Assembly (NCBI GenBank): GCA_963666295.1
Contig: OY762707.1
Coordinates: 2,108,001-2,172,000 of the forward strand
Length of the DNA stretch: 64,000 nucleotides
DNA from: QZKY01 sp963666295
GTDB lineage: Bacteria > Pseudomonadota > Gammaproteobacteria > Burkholderiales > Burkholderiaceae_D
Reading direction: 5' to 3'
Made by a program: the position numbers and the translations under genes. The notes under the pieces are model-generated. The model was not told the DNA's origin and did not search any database. It worked only from the letters and a program-made list of their open reading frames with translations. Below, one piece after another: positions 35,917-44,914 of this stretch (its first letter is position 1; each line of letters opens with the position of its first letter).

Positions 35917-36225
35917 ATGCGCCCTCTGACCATAATTCTGGCAGCCTTGCTGTTGGTGATCCAGTATCCGTTGTGGCTCGGCAAAGGCGGTTGGCTGCGT
36001 GTTTGGGAACTGGATCGTCAGGTCGATGCGGCCAAAAAGAACAATGAGGAGTTAAAGGCACGCAACAACAAACTCAGATCGGAAGTAAATGACTTGCAGG
36101 CGGGAACAGAAGCGCTGGAAGAACGGGCACGTTACGAGTTGGGGATGGTCAAAAAGGGCGAGGTTTTTGTTCAGATTCTTGATGACAGCAAAGAAAGTGT
36201 GAAGAAAAACAGTATGGCAGAGTAG
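35917..36225 (+). CDS. ftsB: Cell division protein FtsB
   Basis: Bitopic divisome protein of 102 residues: short cytoplasmic start, one membrane helix (LTIILAALLLVIQYPLWLG), then a periplasmic coiled coil (ELDRQVDAAKKNNEELKARNNKL) and the conserved ARYELGMVKKGEVF. ATG 35917 is preferred to 35905 because homologues begin directly with the hydrophobic helix. Lies 62 nt after eno, the typical beta- and gamma-proteobacterial position. Convergent with the next gene. Confidence 0.94.
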   Translation: MRPLTIILAALLLVIQYPLWLGKGGWLRVWELDRQVDAAKKNNEELKARNNKLRSEVNDLQAGTEALEERARYELGMVKKGEVFVQILDDSKESVKKNSMAE

Positions 36226-36250
36226 CGCGGTTATTTTTCTGGCTTGCTGC

Positions 36251-36769
36251 CTAGTTTTTGGAGCAATCAGCAAGAACGCGCTTGATTTCATTTAATTCCT
36301 GTGCGCGTTGCTTGTCTGTCATAAAGGAACGTTGCCCGTCCTGGGACATGCGCGTTATCCGGATTCCAGACTGGAGTGTTGCTTGATACTCTCTGGCGCG
36401 GGAACAGCGTCTTGCCGTTTCCTTTGCCAGCTTTCGTGCTTCCTGGGCTTCTTTATCTTTCTCTGCCTGTTCCTGCAGCCTTTTTTTATATTCGGCTTCC
36501 CGTTGGGCAACACTTGAATTTTCAAGCACTTCCTTTGGTGAGGGCTCGGCTTTTGTTTCTTCTTTATACAACTCTTCAGCCCAACTGGATTGGCGCGGTG
36601 CTTTTAAAATGCGCTTGATGGGCGTGGAAGCTGGCGGTGACCAGTCGGAGTAGTTGCGAATATTCTTTTTGTCTATCCAGACGTATTCCGCATGCGTCGC
36701 CGTGGCGAGCATGGCGAGCAGCAGGCCTGTTAAAAAAACAGCCAATCTACGACGGCATGTTGCTTTCAT
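36251..36769 (-). CDS. Exported DUF4124-type protein with coiled coil
   Basis: A 172-residue protein with a signal peptide (RRRLAVFLTGLLLAMLATATHAE). The mature start EYVWIDKKNIRNYSDWSPP is a DUF4124 motif (usually Y.W.D..G...YSD.PP); here the glycine is replaced. The rest is charged, E/K/R-rich and probably coiled coil from about residue 85 to 125, ending with an ADCSKN tail. Periplasmic; function unknown. It converges on ftsB with 25 bp between stops, and its upstream gap of 289 bp to nadA is AT-rich with no other gene. Confidence 0.82.
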   Translation of the reverse strand: MKATCRRRLAVFLTGLLLAMLATATHAEYVWIDKKNIRNYSDWSPPASTPIKRILKAPRQSSWAEELYKEETKAEPSPKEVLENSSVAQREAEYKKRLQEQAEKDKEAQEARKLAKETARRCSRAREYQATLQSGIRITRMSQDGQRSFMTDKQRAQELNEIKRVLADCSKN

Positions 36770-37058
36770 GATAATGGTTCAACACCCAGACTAGATAAAA
36801 TACGTTGTCATCGCTTGAAATTGAAAATTAGTATAACAGTACCAGAAATTAACGCACATCAAGTTGTCTTAAGGCAATAAATGATGAGTGTGCTGTTTTT
36901 TTGTATCAGGCAAGATGAGTAAGGGCCAAGGTTTGCGGAAGCTTGAATGGGAACACTTGATATTTAGCAGTTTGTTTACTGATTTTGAGGGCGGTTCTTG
37001 CAAGGCGCGAGTGGAGTCACCATACTATGGTTTTACCCATTGATTGGTAGCGAGAACG

Positions 37059-38162
37059 ATGTCAGAAATTAAAACGGTTGAGTACGAATATCCCCAAATG
37101 GATGTTGGTTCAAGCTGTGTGGCACAAGCTTGGGCGAAAGTGCTGGATGTGCCGACAGGTGATGAAAAGCGGTCACTGAAAGAGCGCATCAAGCGTTTGC
37201 TGAAAGAGCGTGAGGCGGTGCTGGTGGCACATTATTACGTTGACCCTGATGTGCAGGATCTGGCAGACGAAACGGGTGGCTGCGTAGCTGACTCACTGGA
37301 AATGGCGCGTTTTGGGCGTGATCATCCCGCGAAAACTGTTGTCGTGGCTGGTGTGCGGTTTATGGGCGAAACGGCCAAGATACTTAGCCCGGAAAAGACC
37401 ATTCTGATGCCGGATCTGGATGCGACCTGCTCGCTTGATCTGGGTTGTCCGGCGGAGGAGTTTTCCGCTTTTTGTGATGAACACCCAGACCGCACGGTGG
37501 TGGTGTATGCCAATACCAGTGCGGCCGTCAAGGCACGCGCAGACTGGATGGTTACGTCTTCGATTGGACTGGAAATCGTCAGACATTTACACGAACAGGG
37601 TAAAAAGATTCTGTGGGCACCAGACAAGCATCTCGGCTCTTACATTCAACGCGAAACCGGGGCAGACATGCTGCTGTGGCAAGGCTCGTGCCTCGTGCAT
37701 GACGAATTCAAGGCGACGGAGCTGAAATTGATGATGAAGGAGCATCCCAATGCGAAGGTGCTGGTACATCCTGAATCGCCAGCTGCTGTAGTGGCGCTGG
37801 CCGATATGGTCGGTTCCACATCGCAGATGGTGACCGCAGCGCAAACGATGGATGCGCCAGAATTTATTGTGGCGACGGACAACGGCTTGTTCCACAAGAT
37901 GAGACAGCTTGCGCCCGGCAAGATCTTTCTGGAAGCACCCACAGCGGGGCGGGGCGCGACTTGCAAGAGCTGCGCGCATTGCCCATGGATGGCGATGAAT
38001 GGCTTGCAAAATCTCGCGGCGGTGCTGGAGACGGGCAATAACGAAGTGTTCGTCGATCCTGAAATTAGTCGCAAGGCACACACTTGCATTGACCGCATGC
38101 TGGCTTTTGCTGCCCAGCACAAGGAAAAAATGAACAAGCCATTTTCACTTGGGCCGGCATGA
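37059..38162 (+). CDS. nadA: Quinolinate synthase A
   Basis: Condenses iminoaspartate (from NadB) with dihydroxyacetone phosphate to quinolinate, using a [4Fe-4S] cluster. Length 367 residues from ATG 37059; a GTG/ATG-less longer frame from 37044 lacks support. Motifs: VLVAHYYVDPDVQDLAD, CSLDLGCPAEEF, ILWAPDKHLGSYI, and GRGATCKSCAHCPWMAMN; three conserved cysteines for the cluster are present. Overlaps nadC by 4 bp. Confidence 0.95.
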   Translation: MSEIKTVEYEYPQMDVGSSCVAQAWAKVLDVPTGDEKRSLKERIKRLLKEREAVLVAHYYVDPDVQDLADETGGCVADSLEMARFGRDHPAKTVVVAGVRFMGETAKILSPEKTILMPDLDATCSLDLGCPAEEFSAFCDEHPDRTVVVYANTSAAVKARADWMVTSSIGLEIVRHLHEQGKKILWAPDKHLGSYIQRETGADMLLWQGSCLVHDEFKATELKLMMKEHPNAKVLVHPESPAAVVALADMVGSTSQMVTAAQTMDAPEFIVATDNGLFHKMRQLAPGKIFLEAPTAGRGATCKSCAHCPWMAMNGLQNLAAVLETGNNEVFVDPEISRKAHTCIDRMLAFAAQHKEKMNKPFSLGPA

Positions 38163-39025
38163 GTAATTTACATAATCCGTTCGCTGCTTTTGATGAGGCG
38201 TTGGCCGCAGCTATGCACGCCAACATAAAGGCGGCGCTGGAGGAGGATGTTGGTACTGGCGATCTGACCGGCATGCTGGTTCCAGAAAATCAGCTTGTTG
38301 AAGCGTTCCTGCTTGTTCGTGAAGAGGCTGTCTTGTGTGGCGCACCTTGGTTTGAGGCGGTAATGAAAGCAGTTGACCCGCGCATTGAACTCAACTGGCA
38401 GTATGCCGAAGGAGAGCGCATGGGCGCTAATACAACGGTGTGCCAGATTGCCGGGCCAGCTCGTTCGGTTCTGTGCGCGGAGCGTACCGCAATGAACTTT
38501 CTCCAGCTGCTCTCCGGCGTGGCGACGCTAACTCGCAAGTTCGTAGATATGGTGGAAGGCACGAACGCCATGATTTTGGATACGCGCAAAACCCTTCCAA
38601 GTTTGCGTCTGGCGCAAAAATATGCGGTGCGCGTTGGCGGTGGCATGAATCAGCGCATCGCGCTTTATGACGGCATCTTGATCAAGGAAAATCATATTGC
38701 CGCTGCAGGCAGTATCAAGGCTGCGCTGGAAGCGGCGCAAGCGCTTGATGCAGACGTGCCGGTGCAGGTAGAAGTGGAAAGCCTGGACCAGCTTCGAGAA
38801 GCCATTCGAGAAGGGGCACGGCTGATTTTGCTAGACAACTTCACGCTGGACGACATCCGCAAGGCGGTCGAAATCAGCAAGGACATTGCAGTTCTTGAGG
38901 TTTCCGGCGGCGTCGATTTGTTCAGTGTGCGAACCTATGCGGAAACGGGCGTGGATCGGATTTCGATTGGGGCTTTGACGAAGGATGTGAAGGCGACGGA
39001 TTATTCATTACGAATAATTGATTGA
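38159..39025 (+). CDS. nadC: Nicotinate-nucleotide pyrophosphorylase (carboxylating)
   Basis: Converts quinolinate and PRPP to nicotinate mononucleotide. Length 288 residues. Landmarks: LEEDVGTGDLT, the ERTAMNFLQLLSGVAT segment, DTRKTLPSLRLAQKYAVRVGGGMNQR and ILIKENHI with the catalytic lysine, then VEVES and DNF. Start overlaps nadA (ATGA). Together with nadB at 18823 it makes NAD synthesis from aspartate complete to NaMN within this window. Confidence 0.96.
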   Translation: MSNLHNPFAAFDEALAAAMHANIKAALEEDVGTGDLTGMLVPENQLVEAFLLVREEAVLCGAPWFEAVMKAVDPRIELNWQYAEGERMGANTTVCQIAGPARSVLCAERTAMNFLQLLSGVATLTRKFVDMVEGTNAMILDTRKTLPSLRLAQKYAVRVGGGMNQRIALYDGILIKENHIAAAGSIKAALEAAQALDADVPVQVEVESLDQLREAIREGARLILLDNFTLDDIRKAVEISKDIAVLEVSGGVDLFSVRTYAETGVDRISIGALTKDVKATDYSLRIID

Positions 39026-39103
39026 TTTTGCAAGGGGGTAGCCCGGCAAGCCTGAGTCGCTAATGAGTTTCTAAAACAAGGCTCGACCAAAATCATAAAG
39101 ACA

Positions 39104-39130
39104 CCGGATTCCAGCCTTCGCCGTAATGAC
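39104..39130. repeat. REP-like palindromic remnant
   Basis: The segment CCGGATTCCAGCCTTCG followed by CCGTAATGAC resembles the dispersed palindrome seen in many proteobacterial genomes (GGATTCC...CGGAATGAC type). The two arms are imperfect because one base that would pair has changed (GTAATG for GGAATG). It sits in the 123-bp gap between the convergent nadC and hpnC genes. I see only this copy in the window, so its repeat status rests on resemblance. Confidence 0.4.
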
Positions 39131-39148
39131 ATTTGGGCTAGCGTTTCC

Positions 39149-39955
39149 TTAGAAGAACGCCCGTTTCCCCATAACCAACCAGTCAAACTTCCCAAGTTTC
39201 GGCCTTCTCCTGAAAACGTCATACTCCACATCTTCAATACGTTCCAGAATACGTAATCCACCTTGCACAACGAGCCGTAGCTCCCATCCGATGCGCCCCG
39301 GCAGACGTTTTGCCAGTGGGGCGCCTGAGAGCATCATGTCACGGGCGCGCTCGACCTGAAAGCGCATCAGTGCGCGCCAGTTGGTGTCTAACAGGCGCTC
39401 ATCCAGATAGCTTTCGGTCACTTCAAAGGTGAGCACGTCATCCTGCGGGATGTAGATGCGGTCTTTTTCCCAGTCGATGGCGATGTCTTGCCAGAAATTG
39501 ATCAGTTGCAGCGCGGTGCAAATCGCGTCCGACATTTTCAGGTTTTCTTCCGTCGCCGCGCCATAGAGGTGCAGCATCAGTTCGCCAACCGGGTTGGCCG
39601 ACCGACGACAGTAATCTTTCAGCTCTTCAAAGTTGGCGTAACGCGTCTTGACGACATCCTGCTTGAAGGCGCTGATCAGATCGCGGAATGGCTGCAAGGG
39701 CAGACGGTAATAGTCGATGACGTCATCCAGGTCGCGAAAGAGGGGGGATTTGGCGGCGTAACCTTGTTCAATGCGATCTAGCGCGGTTTCGTAGGCGGTC
39801 AGCAGTTCGAGTCGTAATTCCGACGGGGCATTGCCTTCGTCGGCGATGTCGTCTGCGCTGCGCGCAAAGGCATAGATGGTTTGTACCGCAGGGCGCAAGC
39901 GCTTGGGCAGCAGGATGGAGGCAACCGGAAAATTTTCGTAGTGGTTGACCGACAT
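39149..39955 (-). CDS. hpnC: Hydroxysqualene synthase HpnC
   Basis: Trans-prenyltransferase-fold protein of 268 residues. The N-terminus SVNHYENFPVASILLPKRLR is the HpnC hallmark. Two aspartate-rich motifs are intact: DDIADE (35-40) and DIAID within INFWQDIAIDWEKDRIYIP (about 157-161). HpnC converts presqualene diphosphate to hydroxysqualene; HpnD and HpnE, needed before and after it, usually adjoin but are not in this window. It lies only 4 nt downstream of parC, so it is likely cotranscribed with topoisomerase IV genes. Hopanoid or squalene production is possible but unproven. Confidence 0.9.
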   Translation of the reverse strand: MSVNHYENFPVASILLPKRLRPAVQTIYAFARSADDIADEGNAPSELRLELLTAYETALDRIEQGYAAKSPLFRDLDDVIDYYRLPLQPFRDLISAFKQDVVKTRYANFEELKDYCRRSANPVGELMLHLYGAATEENLKMSDAICTALQLINFWQDIAIDWEKDRIYIPQDDVLTFEVTESYLDERLLDTNWRALMRFQVERARDMMLSGAPLAKRLPGRIGWELRLVVQGGLRILERIEDVEYDVFRRRPKLGKFDWLVMGKRAFF

Positions 39956-39959
39956 GGCG

Positions 39960-42275
39960 TTATTCCGCGCCTTTTAGCGTTGCCGGTGTAAACCGGAACC
40001 CCAGCTTTTTCCCTTTGCGCGCCCGCTTGCCAACATGCGCTTCCAGTGCCGCGCCGTGCAGGCGGCTTTCTTGCGCCTTGCCGTTGCGCAACTTGCCGGA
40101 CACCAGCACGCCTTTCGCGTTAATCGGCTGCGCAGCAAGTAGCGTTTCGCCTTCACGCAATCCCATCAGCGTGATGCCGCGCCCGCCGTTTGCCAGTGTT
40201 TTGACTTCGCTCACTGGAAAAGACAGCAGATAGCCGCCGTCTGACAGGCAGGCAATCATATTGCTATCGGTGCTGACAGGTTGTGGCGCCAGCAGAGCCT
40301 GATTCTTTTCAAGCGTCACGAATGCTTTGCCGCTTTTTGTGCGGCTAAGCATATTACTCGCTTGCGCGACGAAGCCATAACCAGCATTGGTGGCAAGGAA
40401 CAAGGGTATACCGTCTGGGCCAGCGAAATAATGCGCAATACGATCGCCGTTGTGGACGTCGATCAGCGTGGTGATTGGCACGCCGTCGCCGCGAGCATTG
40501 GGTAGTGTCGAGACGGGCGTTGAGTAAACGCGACCGCTTGCACCGAATGCCAGCAGGTGGTCGATAGTACGGCATTCGAAAGCGCCGTAGAGATCATCGC
40601 CTGACTTGAAGTGCGTTTGTAGCGCATCGTGGCCGTGTCCGCTGCGGGCGCGTACCCAGCCGTTTTTCGAAACGATCACGGTCACGGGTTCATCCACCAC
40701 TTTATGTTCGATTGCAGCGCGCTCGGCCTCTTCGATCAGCGTGCGGCGCGCATCACCAAACTGCTTTTGAATGTTCTCGATATCGCGGATGATTTTTCGG
40801 CGCATGGTCGCTGGTTTGTCGAGCAATTCTTCCAGTTGCAGCTTTTCGTCGCGCAGGCGTGTGAGTTCCTGCTGGATTTTGATAGCTTCCAGCCGTGCCA
40901 GTTGGCGCAAGCGAATTTCCAGAATGTCATCGGCTTGCCGCTCGGACAGATTGAATGCTTGCATCAGTGCAGCTTTGGGTTCGTCCGATTCACGAATGAT
41001 CCGGATTACTTCGTCAATATTGAGCAGTACCTGCTCGCGTCCTTCAAGAATATGAATGCGATTATTGACGCGCTCCAGTCCCCACTTTGTCTGGCGTGTG
41101 ACGGTTTCAAAGCGGAAAATAATCCATTCGCGCAGAATTTCGCCGATGGATTTCTGCCTGGGGCGTGCGTCGCCGCCTATCATTACGAGGTTGATCGTGG
41201 CATTGTTTTCCAGCGAGGTATGCGCCAGCAGCAACTGCATGAATTCGTCCTGATCCTGATTACGCGACTTCGGCTCGAACACGATGCGTACCGGTTTGTC
41301 GCGCCCGGATTCGTCGCGCACGCCATCCAGCACCGAGAGAATCAGTTGTCGTTGTGCAACTTGCTCCGGTGAAAGCGCCTTTTTTCCGGATTTGATTTTC
41401 GGATTAGTCAACTCTTCGATTTCTTCGAGCACTTTTTGCGTCGATGTGCCAGGCGGCAATTCGGTGACGACGATTTGCCACTGTCCTCGTGCCAGGTCTT
41501 CGACTTCCCAGCGCGCCCGTGTTTTGACACTGCCGCGACCGCTGGCATAGATATCCGCAATCGTGGCAGGTGGTGTGATGATCTGGCCGCCGCCAGGGAA
41601 GTCCGGGCCGGGTATCATCGCCATCAATTCTTCATGCGTGAGTTTTGGGTTCTTGATGAGTGCAACCGTGGCATTGGCCACCTCATTCAGATTGTGCGAC
41701 GGGATTTCGGTCGCCATGCCCACCGCAATGCCGGACGAGCCATTCAACAGCACCATCGGTAAATGCGCGGGCAGCAGTTTGGGTTCTTCGTATGAGCCGT
41801 CGTAATTGGGCTGAAAATCGACCGTGTCTTGCTCCAGGCCATCCAGCAAGAGTTGTGCAATCGGTGTCAGGCGCGCTTCGGTATATCGCATGGCTGCGGC
41901 ACCATCACCGTCGCGCGAGCCGAAATTGCCTTGCCCGTCAATCAACGGGTAGCGCAGCATGAAATCTTGTGCCATGCGTACCAAGGCATCATAAACAGAC
42001 TGGTCGCCGTGCGGGTGCAATTTGCCCAGCACGTCACCGACAACGGCAGCGGATTTGCGTGGCTTGGCATTCGCGCCGAGTCCCAGTTCGTGCATGGCGT
42101 ACAGGATGCGGCGCTGAACGGGTTTCTGGCCATCGCACACATCTGGGAGGGCGCGTCCTTTGACGACCGAAATGGCGTAATCCAGATAGGCACGCTCGGC
42201 GAAAGCGGCGAGCGTCAGCGCTTCTTCATCCGGCGCTTTGTTGGCTTCTTCGAAAAGGTTGGCTTGTGCGGTCAT
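39960..42275 (-). CDS. parC: DNA topoisomerase IV subunit A
   Basis: DNA-cleaving subunit of topoisomerase IV, which decatenates daughter chromosomes. Length 771 residues. Winged-helix domain with catalytic Tyr131 in AAMRYTEARLTP; the region KLHPHGDQSVYDALVRMAQ is the quinolone-resistance segment. The positions equivalent to E. coli ParC Ser80 and Glu84 are Gln92 and Asp96. The C-terminal beta-propeller is shorter than in GyrA, and no GyrA box is seen. Follows parE by 22 nt. Confidence 0.95.
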   Translation of the reverse strand: MTAQANLFEEANKAPDEEALTLAAFAERAYLDYAISVVKGRALPDVCDGQKPVQRRILYAMHELGLGANAKPRKSAAVVGDVLGKLHPHGDQSVYDALVRMAQDFMLRYPLIDGQGNFGSRDGDGAAAMRYTEARLTPIAQLLLDGLEQDTVDFQPNYDGSYEEPKLLPAHLPMVLLNGSSGIAVGMATEIPSHNLNEVANATVALIKNPKLTHEELMAMIPGPDFPGGGQIITPPATIADIYASGRGSVKTRARWEVEDLARGQWQIVVTELPPGTSTQKVLEEIEELTNPKIKSGKKALSPEQVAQRQLILSVLDGVRDESGRDKPVRIVFEPKSRNQDQDEFMQLLLAHTSLENNATINLVMIGGDARPRQKSIGEILREWIIFRFETVTRQTKWGLERVNNRIHILEGREQVLLNIDEVIRIIRESDEPKAALMQAFNLSERQADDILEIRLRQLARLEAIKIQQELTRLRDEKLQLEELLDKPATMRRKIIRDIENIQKQFGDARRTLIEEAERAAIEHKVVDEPVTVIVSKNGWVRARSGHGHDALQTHFKSGDDLYGAFECRTIDHLLAFGASGRVYSTPVSTLPNARGDGVPITTLIDVHNGDRIAHYFAGPDGIPLFLATNAGYGFVAQASNMLSRTKSGKAFVTLEKNQALLAPQPVSTDSNMIACLSDGGYLLSFPVSEVKTLANGGRGITLMGLREGETLLAAQPINAKGVLVSGKLRNGKAQESRLHGAALEAHVGKRARKGKKLGFRFTPATLKGAE

Positions 42276-42297
42276 GTTCTTGTTTGCATTTCAGGTG

Positions 42298-44277
42298 TCA
42301 GATATCGGCTTCGGCTTCATTGCCGTGCGCTTCCAGCCATGCGCGGCGAGCTGCTGCTTCGCCTTTGCCCATCAGCATGCGGAAACGGGCTTCGGATGCG
42401 GCCTGATCCATATCGCCGAGCGCGACCGGCATCATGCGGCGCGTATCCGGGTTCATCGTGGTTTCCCACAGTTGCTCGGCATTCATTTCTCCCAGTCCCT
42501 TGAAGCGTGAAATAGACCAGGAGTTGGCGTTGAGCCCCTCTTTACGCAGCTTGTCTTCGATAGATAACAGTTCGTTGTCATCTAGCGCATAGAGCTTTTG
42601 CACGGGTTTTTTCCCGCGAGCCGGGGCATCCACCCGATAAAGCGGTGGACGGGCGATATAGATGTGTCCGCGCTCTATCAGGCGCGGAAAATGGCGGAAA
42701 AAGAGCGTCAGCAGCAAAACCTGAATGTGTGAGCCGTCCACGTCGGCATCCGACAAAATGCAGATGCGACCATAACGCAAACCGCTCAAGTCTGGATTGT
42801 CCCTGGTGCCGTGTGGGTCCACCCCGACGGCAACCGAGATGTCGTGAATTTCATTGTTGGCAAACAGGCGGTCACGGTCGGTTTCCCATGAATTGAGTAC
42901 TTTGCCGCGCAAGGGCAGAATGGCCTGGAATTCCTTGTCGCGCCCCATTTTGGCTGAGCCGCCGGCGGAATCGCCTTCGACCAGAAACAATTCATTGCGC
43001 GTGATGTCAGTCGATTCACAGTCGGTCAGTTTGCCTGGTAAGACGGCAACACCAGATGCTTTTTTCTTGACAACCTTTTGCGCAGAGCGCACGCGAGCTT
43101 GCGCTTGGCGGATAACGAATTCGGTGAGTTTGCGTCCGTGTTCGACGTTTTGATTAAGCCAAAGGTCAAGCGCTGGACGCACGGCATTAGAAACCAGCCG
43201 CACGGCATCGCGCGAGTTCAGGCGCTCCTTGATTTGTCCTTGAAACTGCGGATCCAGAACACGTGCTGAAAGAACGAATGAAACGCGTGAAAATACGTCA
43301 TCGGCAAGTAACTTGATGCCTTTGGGCAGCAGGGAATGGAGTTCCGCGAAACTCCGGACGGCATTGAACAAGCCGTCACGCAGTCCGGCTTCATGGGTGC
43401 CGCCTGAGGAAGTCGGAATCAGGTTGACGTAGGATTCGCGTACCACGCTCCCTTCTTCCGTCCATGCAACAACCCAGGCTGCGCCTTCGCCTTCGGCGAA
43501 GCTTTCGTTTTCAGAGGTGGCGTAATGCTCGCCTTCAAACAGCGGAATCAGGGTCTCGCCGGAAGCCGTTTGCTCCAGAGACTCAATGAGATAGCCGCGC
43601 AAGCCTTGTTCATATTGCCAGGTTTTTTCTTCATTTGTTTTTGCATTCAGGAGCGTGACGCTCACGCCGGGTAGCAGGATCGCTTTGGATCGCAGCAGGT
43701 GTTGCAACTCAGCCTGTGGAATATTGGCGGAATCGAAATAGCTGGGGTTGGGCCAGACGGTGACGCGCGTGCCGGATTTTTTTTCATCACGAGCAATTGG
43801 ACGCGACGTGAGTGGTTTGGCAACATTGCCATCGACGAAAGTGATCTGGTGAACTTGCCGTTCTCGCCAGACGGTGACTTCAAGGCGATTTGACAGCGCA
43901 TTGGTGACCGAGACGCCAACGCCATGCAGCCCGCCGGAAAAGGCATAGGCGCCGTCGATACCTTTGTCGAATTTTCCGCCCGAGTGCAGGCGTGTAAAGA
44001 CGATTTCCACAGTCGGGATGTTTTCTTCCGGATGCAGACCAACCGGAATGCCGCGCCCATCATCTTCAACGCTGATGCTGCCGTCAGTATTTTGGGTGAC
44101 ACGTACTTGCTTGGCGTGTCCGCCCAGTGCCTCGTCTGAGGCGTTGTCGATCACTTCCTGGATGATATGAAGCGGGTTTTCTGTGCGCGTGTACATGCCG
44201 GGGCGTTGGCGCACCGGCTCCAGTCCTTTCAGGACGCGGATTGAAGATTCACTATAGTCAGATTTGCGTGTTGCCAT
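42298..44277 (-). CDS. parE: DNA topoisomerase IV subunit B
   Basis: ATPase subunit of topoisomerase IV, 659 residues. GHKL ATPase motifs: EVIDNASDEALGG, DDGRGIPVG, GGLHGVGVSVTNALS. TOPRIM domain: LPGKLTDCES, FLVEGDSAGGSAK and LSDADVDGSHI. The length and lack of the large insertion found in proteobacterial GyrB identify it as ParE. First gene of parE-parC-hpnC. An inverted pair of DnaA boxes lies 18-40 bp upstream of its ATG. Confidence 0.95.
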   Translation of the reverse strand: MATRKSDYSESSIRVLKGLEPVRQRPGMYTRTENPLHIIQEVIDNASDEALGGHAKQVRVTQNTDGSISVEDDGRGIPVGLHPEENIPTVEIVFTRLHSGGKFDKGIDGAYAFSGGLHGVGVSVTNALSNRLEVTVWRERQVHQITFVDGNVAKPLTSRPIARDEKKSGTRVTVWPNPSYFDSANIPQAELQHLLRSKAILLPGVSVTLLNAKTNEEKTWQYEQGLRGYLIESLEQTASGETLIPLFEGEHYATSENESFAEGEGAAWVVAWTEEGSVVRESYVNLIPTSSGGTHEAGLRDGLFNAVRSFAELHSLLPKGIKLLADDVFSRVSFVLSARVLDPQFQGQIKERLNSRDAVRLVSNAVRPALDLWLNQNVEHGRKLTEFVIRQAQARVRSAQKVVKKKASGVAVLPGKLTDCESTDITRNELFLVEGDSAGGSAKMGRDKEFQAILPLRGKVLNSWETDRDRLFANNEIHDISVAVGVDPHGTRDNPDLSGLRYGRICILSDADVDGSHIQVLLLTLFFRHFPRLIERGHIYIARPPLYRVDAPARGKKPVQKLYALDDNELLSIEDKLRKEGLNANSWSISRFKGLGEMNAEQLWETTMNPDTRRMMPVALGDMDQAASEARFRMLMGKGEAAARRAWLEAHGNEAEADI

Positions 44278-44294
44278 GAGTCAATAAAATAAGG

Positions 44295-44317
44295 TTACCC
44301 ACAGAACTTGTGGATAA
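44295..44317. promoter_or_regulatory. Inverted pair of DnaA boxes upstream of parE
   Basis: TTACCCACA (44295-44303) faces TGTGGATAA (44309-44317), whose complement TTATCCACA is a perfect consensus DnaA box; the other box has one mismatch. They are 5 bp apart and lie in the parE leader. DnaA-mediated regulation of parE is inference. The site could also simply be a 9-bp palindrome-like leader hairpin. Confidence 0.5.
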
Positions 44318-44824
44318 AAGCTTGATGTTGGTCAAAAAAGCGAGATTTTTCAAGGTGTGTGCTGGTGTGATTAAAAAATGGGCAGCTCAGTTTGCTTGTG
44401 GAAGCGCATGTTTCTTGTATTTATTCGGGAGGTGCTGATCAAATGCATACACGAGCAATCTGCCAGGTTGCGTAGTGCTCGCCTCCTCGCCCATTTCATT
44501 GAGATGTTCTGGATTCTGCCTGCCATGCGCTCTGGATCTCAGCACGTTCACCCATTTTCCAAGCGCCCTTGCAGGCTGTTTCTGCAAGGCCGTATTTCAC
44601 CACGAAAAACCGTTGCGTGGTCAATTCTGAAAATATTTTGAAAAGGGCGTTTTGCTTCGGTAATGGCTGAAAGAGGTTTGCGAGGGCAAACGGCTACGTT
44701 GCATGACGTTCTTTTTTGCCGGCCTCGCAGGATATGTCGCCGCGTGAGCAGACAAAAATACCTGTTTTTGTGAGGGGCCACAAAAAATGGGTCTTGGTTG
44801 CGAGAGAGGCAAGAAGTTTTCACG
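44318..44824. other. Gene-poor intergenic stretch between parE and the rimP promoter
   Basis: About 500 bp without a supportable gene. An open frame of 87 codons from 44378 has no ribosome site and an implausible composition. A GGGAGG at 44427 precedes an ATG at 44443, but this frame stops after ten codons. ACAAAAA and TTTTTGT (about 44754-44772) could form an AT-rich hairpin. Nothing else stands out; an sRNA here cannot be ruled out. Confidence 0.4.
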
Positions 44825-44853
44825 TTGCAGCATAAAGTTCTATCAGATATAAT
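44825..44853 (+). promoter_or_regulatory. Promoter of the rimP-nusA-infB leader
   Basis: A perfect TATAAT (44848-44853) with TTGCAG (44825-44830) 17 bp upstream. Transcription would start near 44860, giving a leader of about 150 nt before rimP that contains a strong intrinsic terminator at 44915-44938. Confidence 0.5.
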
Positions 44854-44914
44854 CGCAGACTAATTACAAACGCTGCTGTCCAGTATTTGTGGTCGGCACA
44901 GGCTGAAGTGAAGA

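Noticed and set aside
44378..44641. 87-codon open frame in the parE-rimP gap
   Set aside because: No ribosome site, random-looking composition, and no promoter directly upstream.
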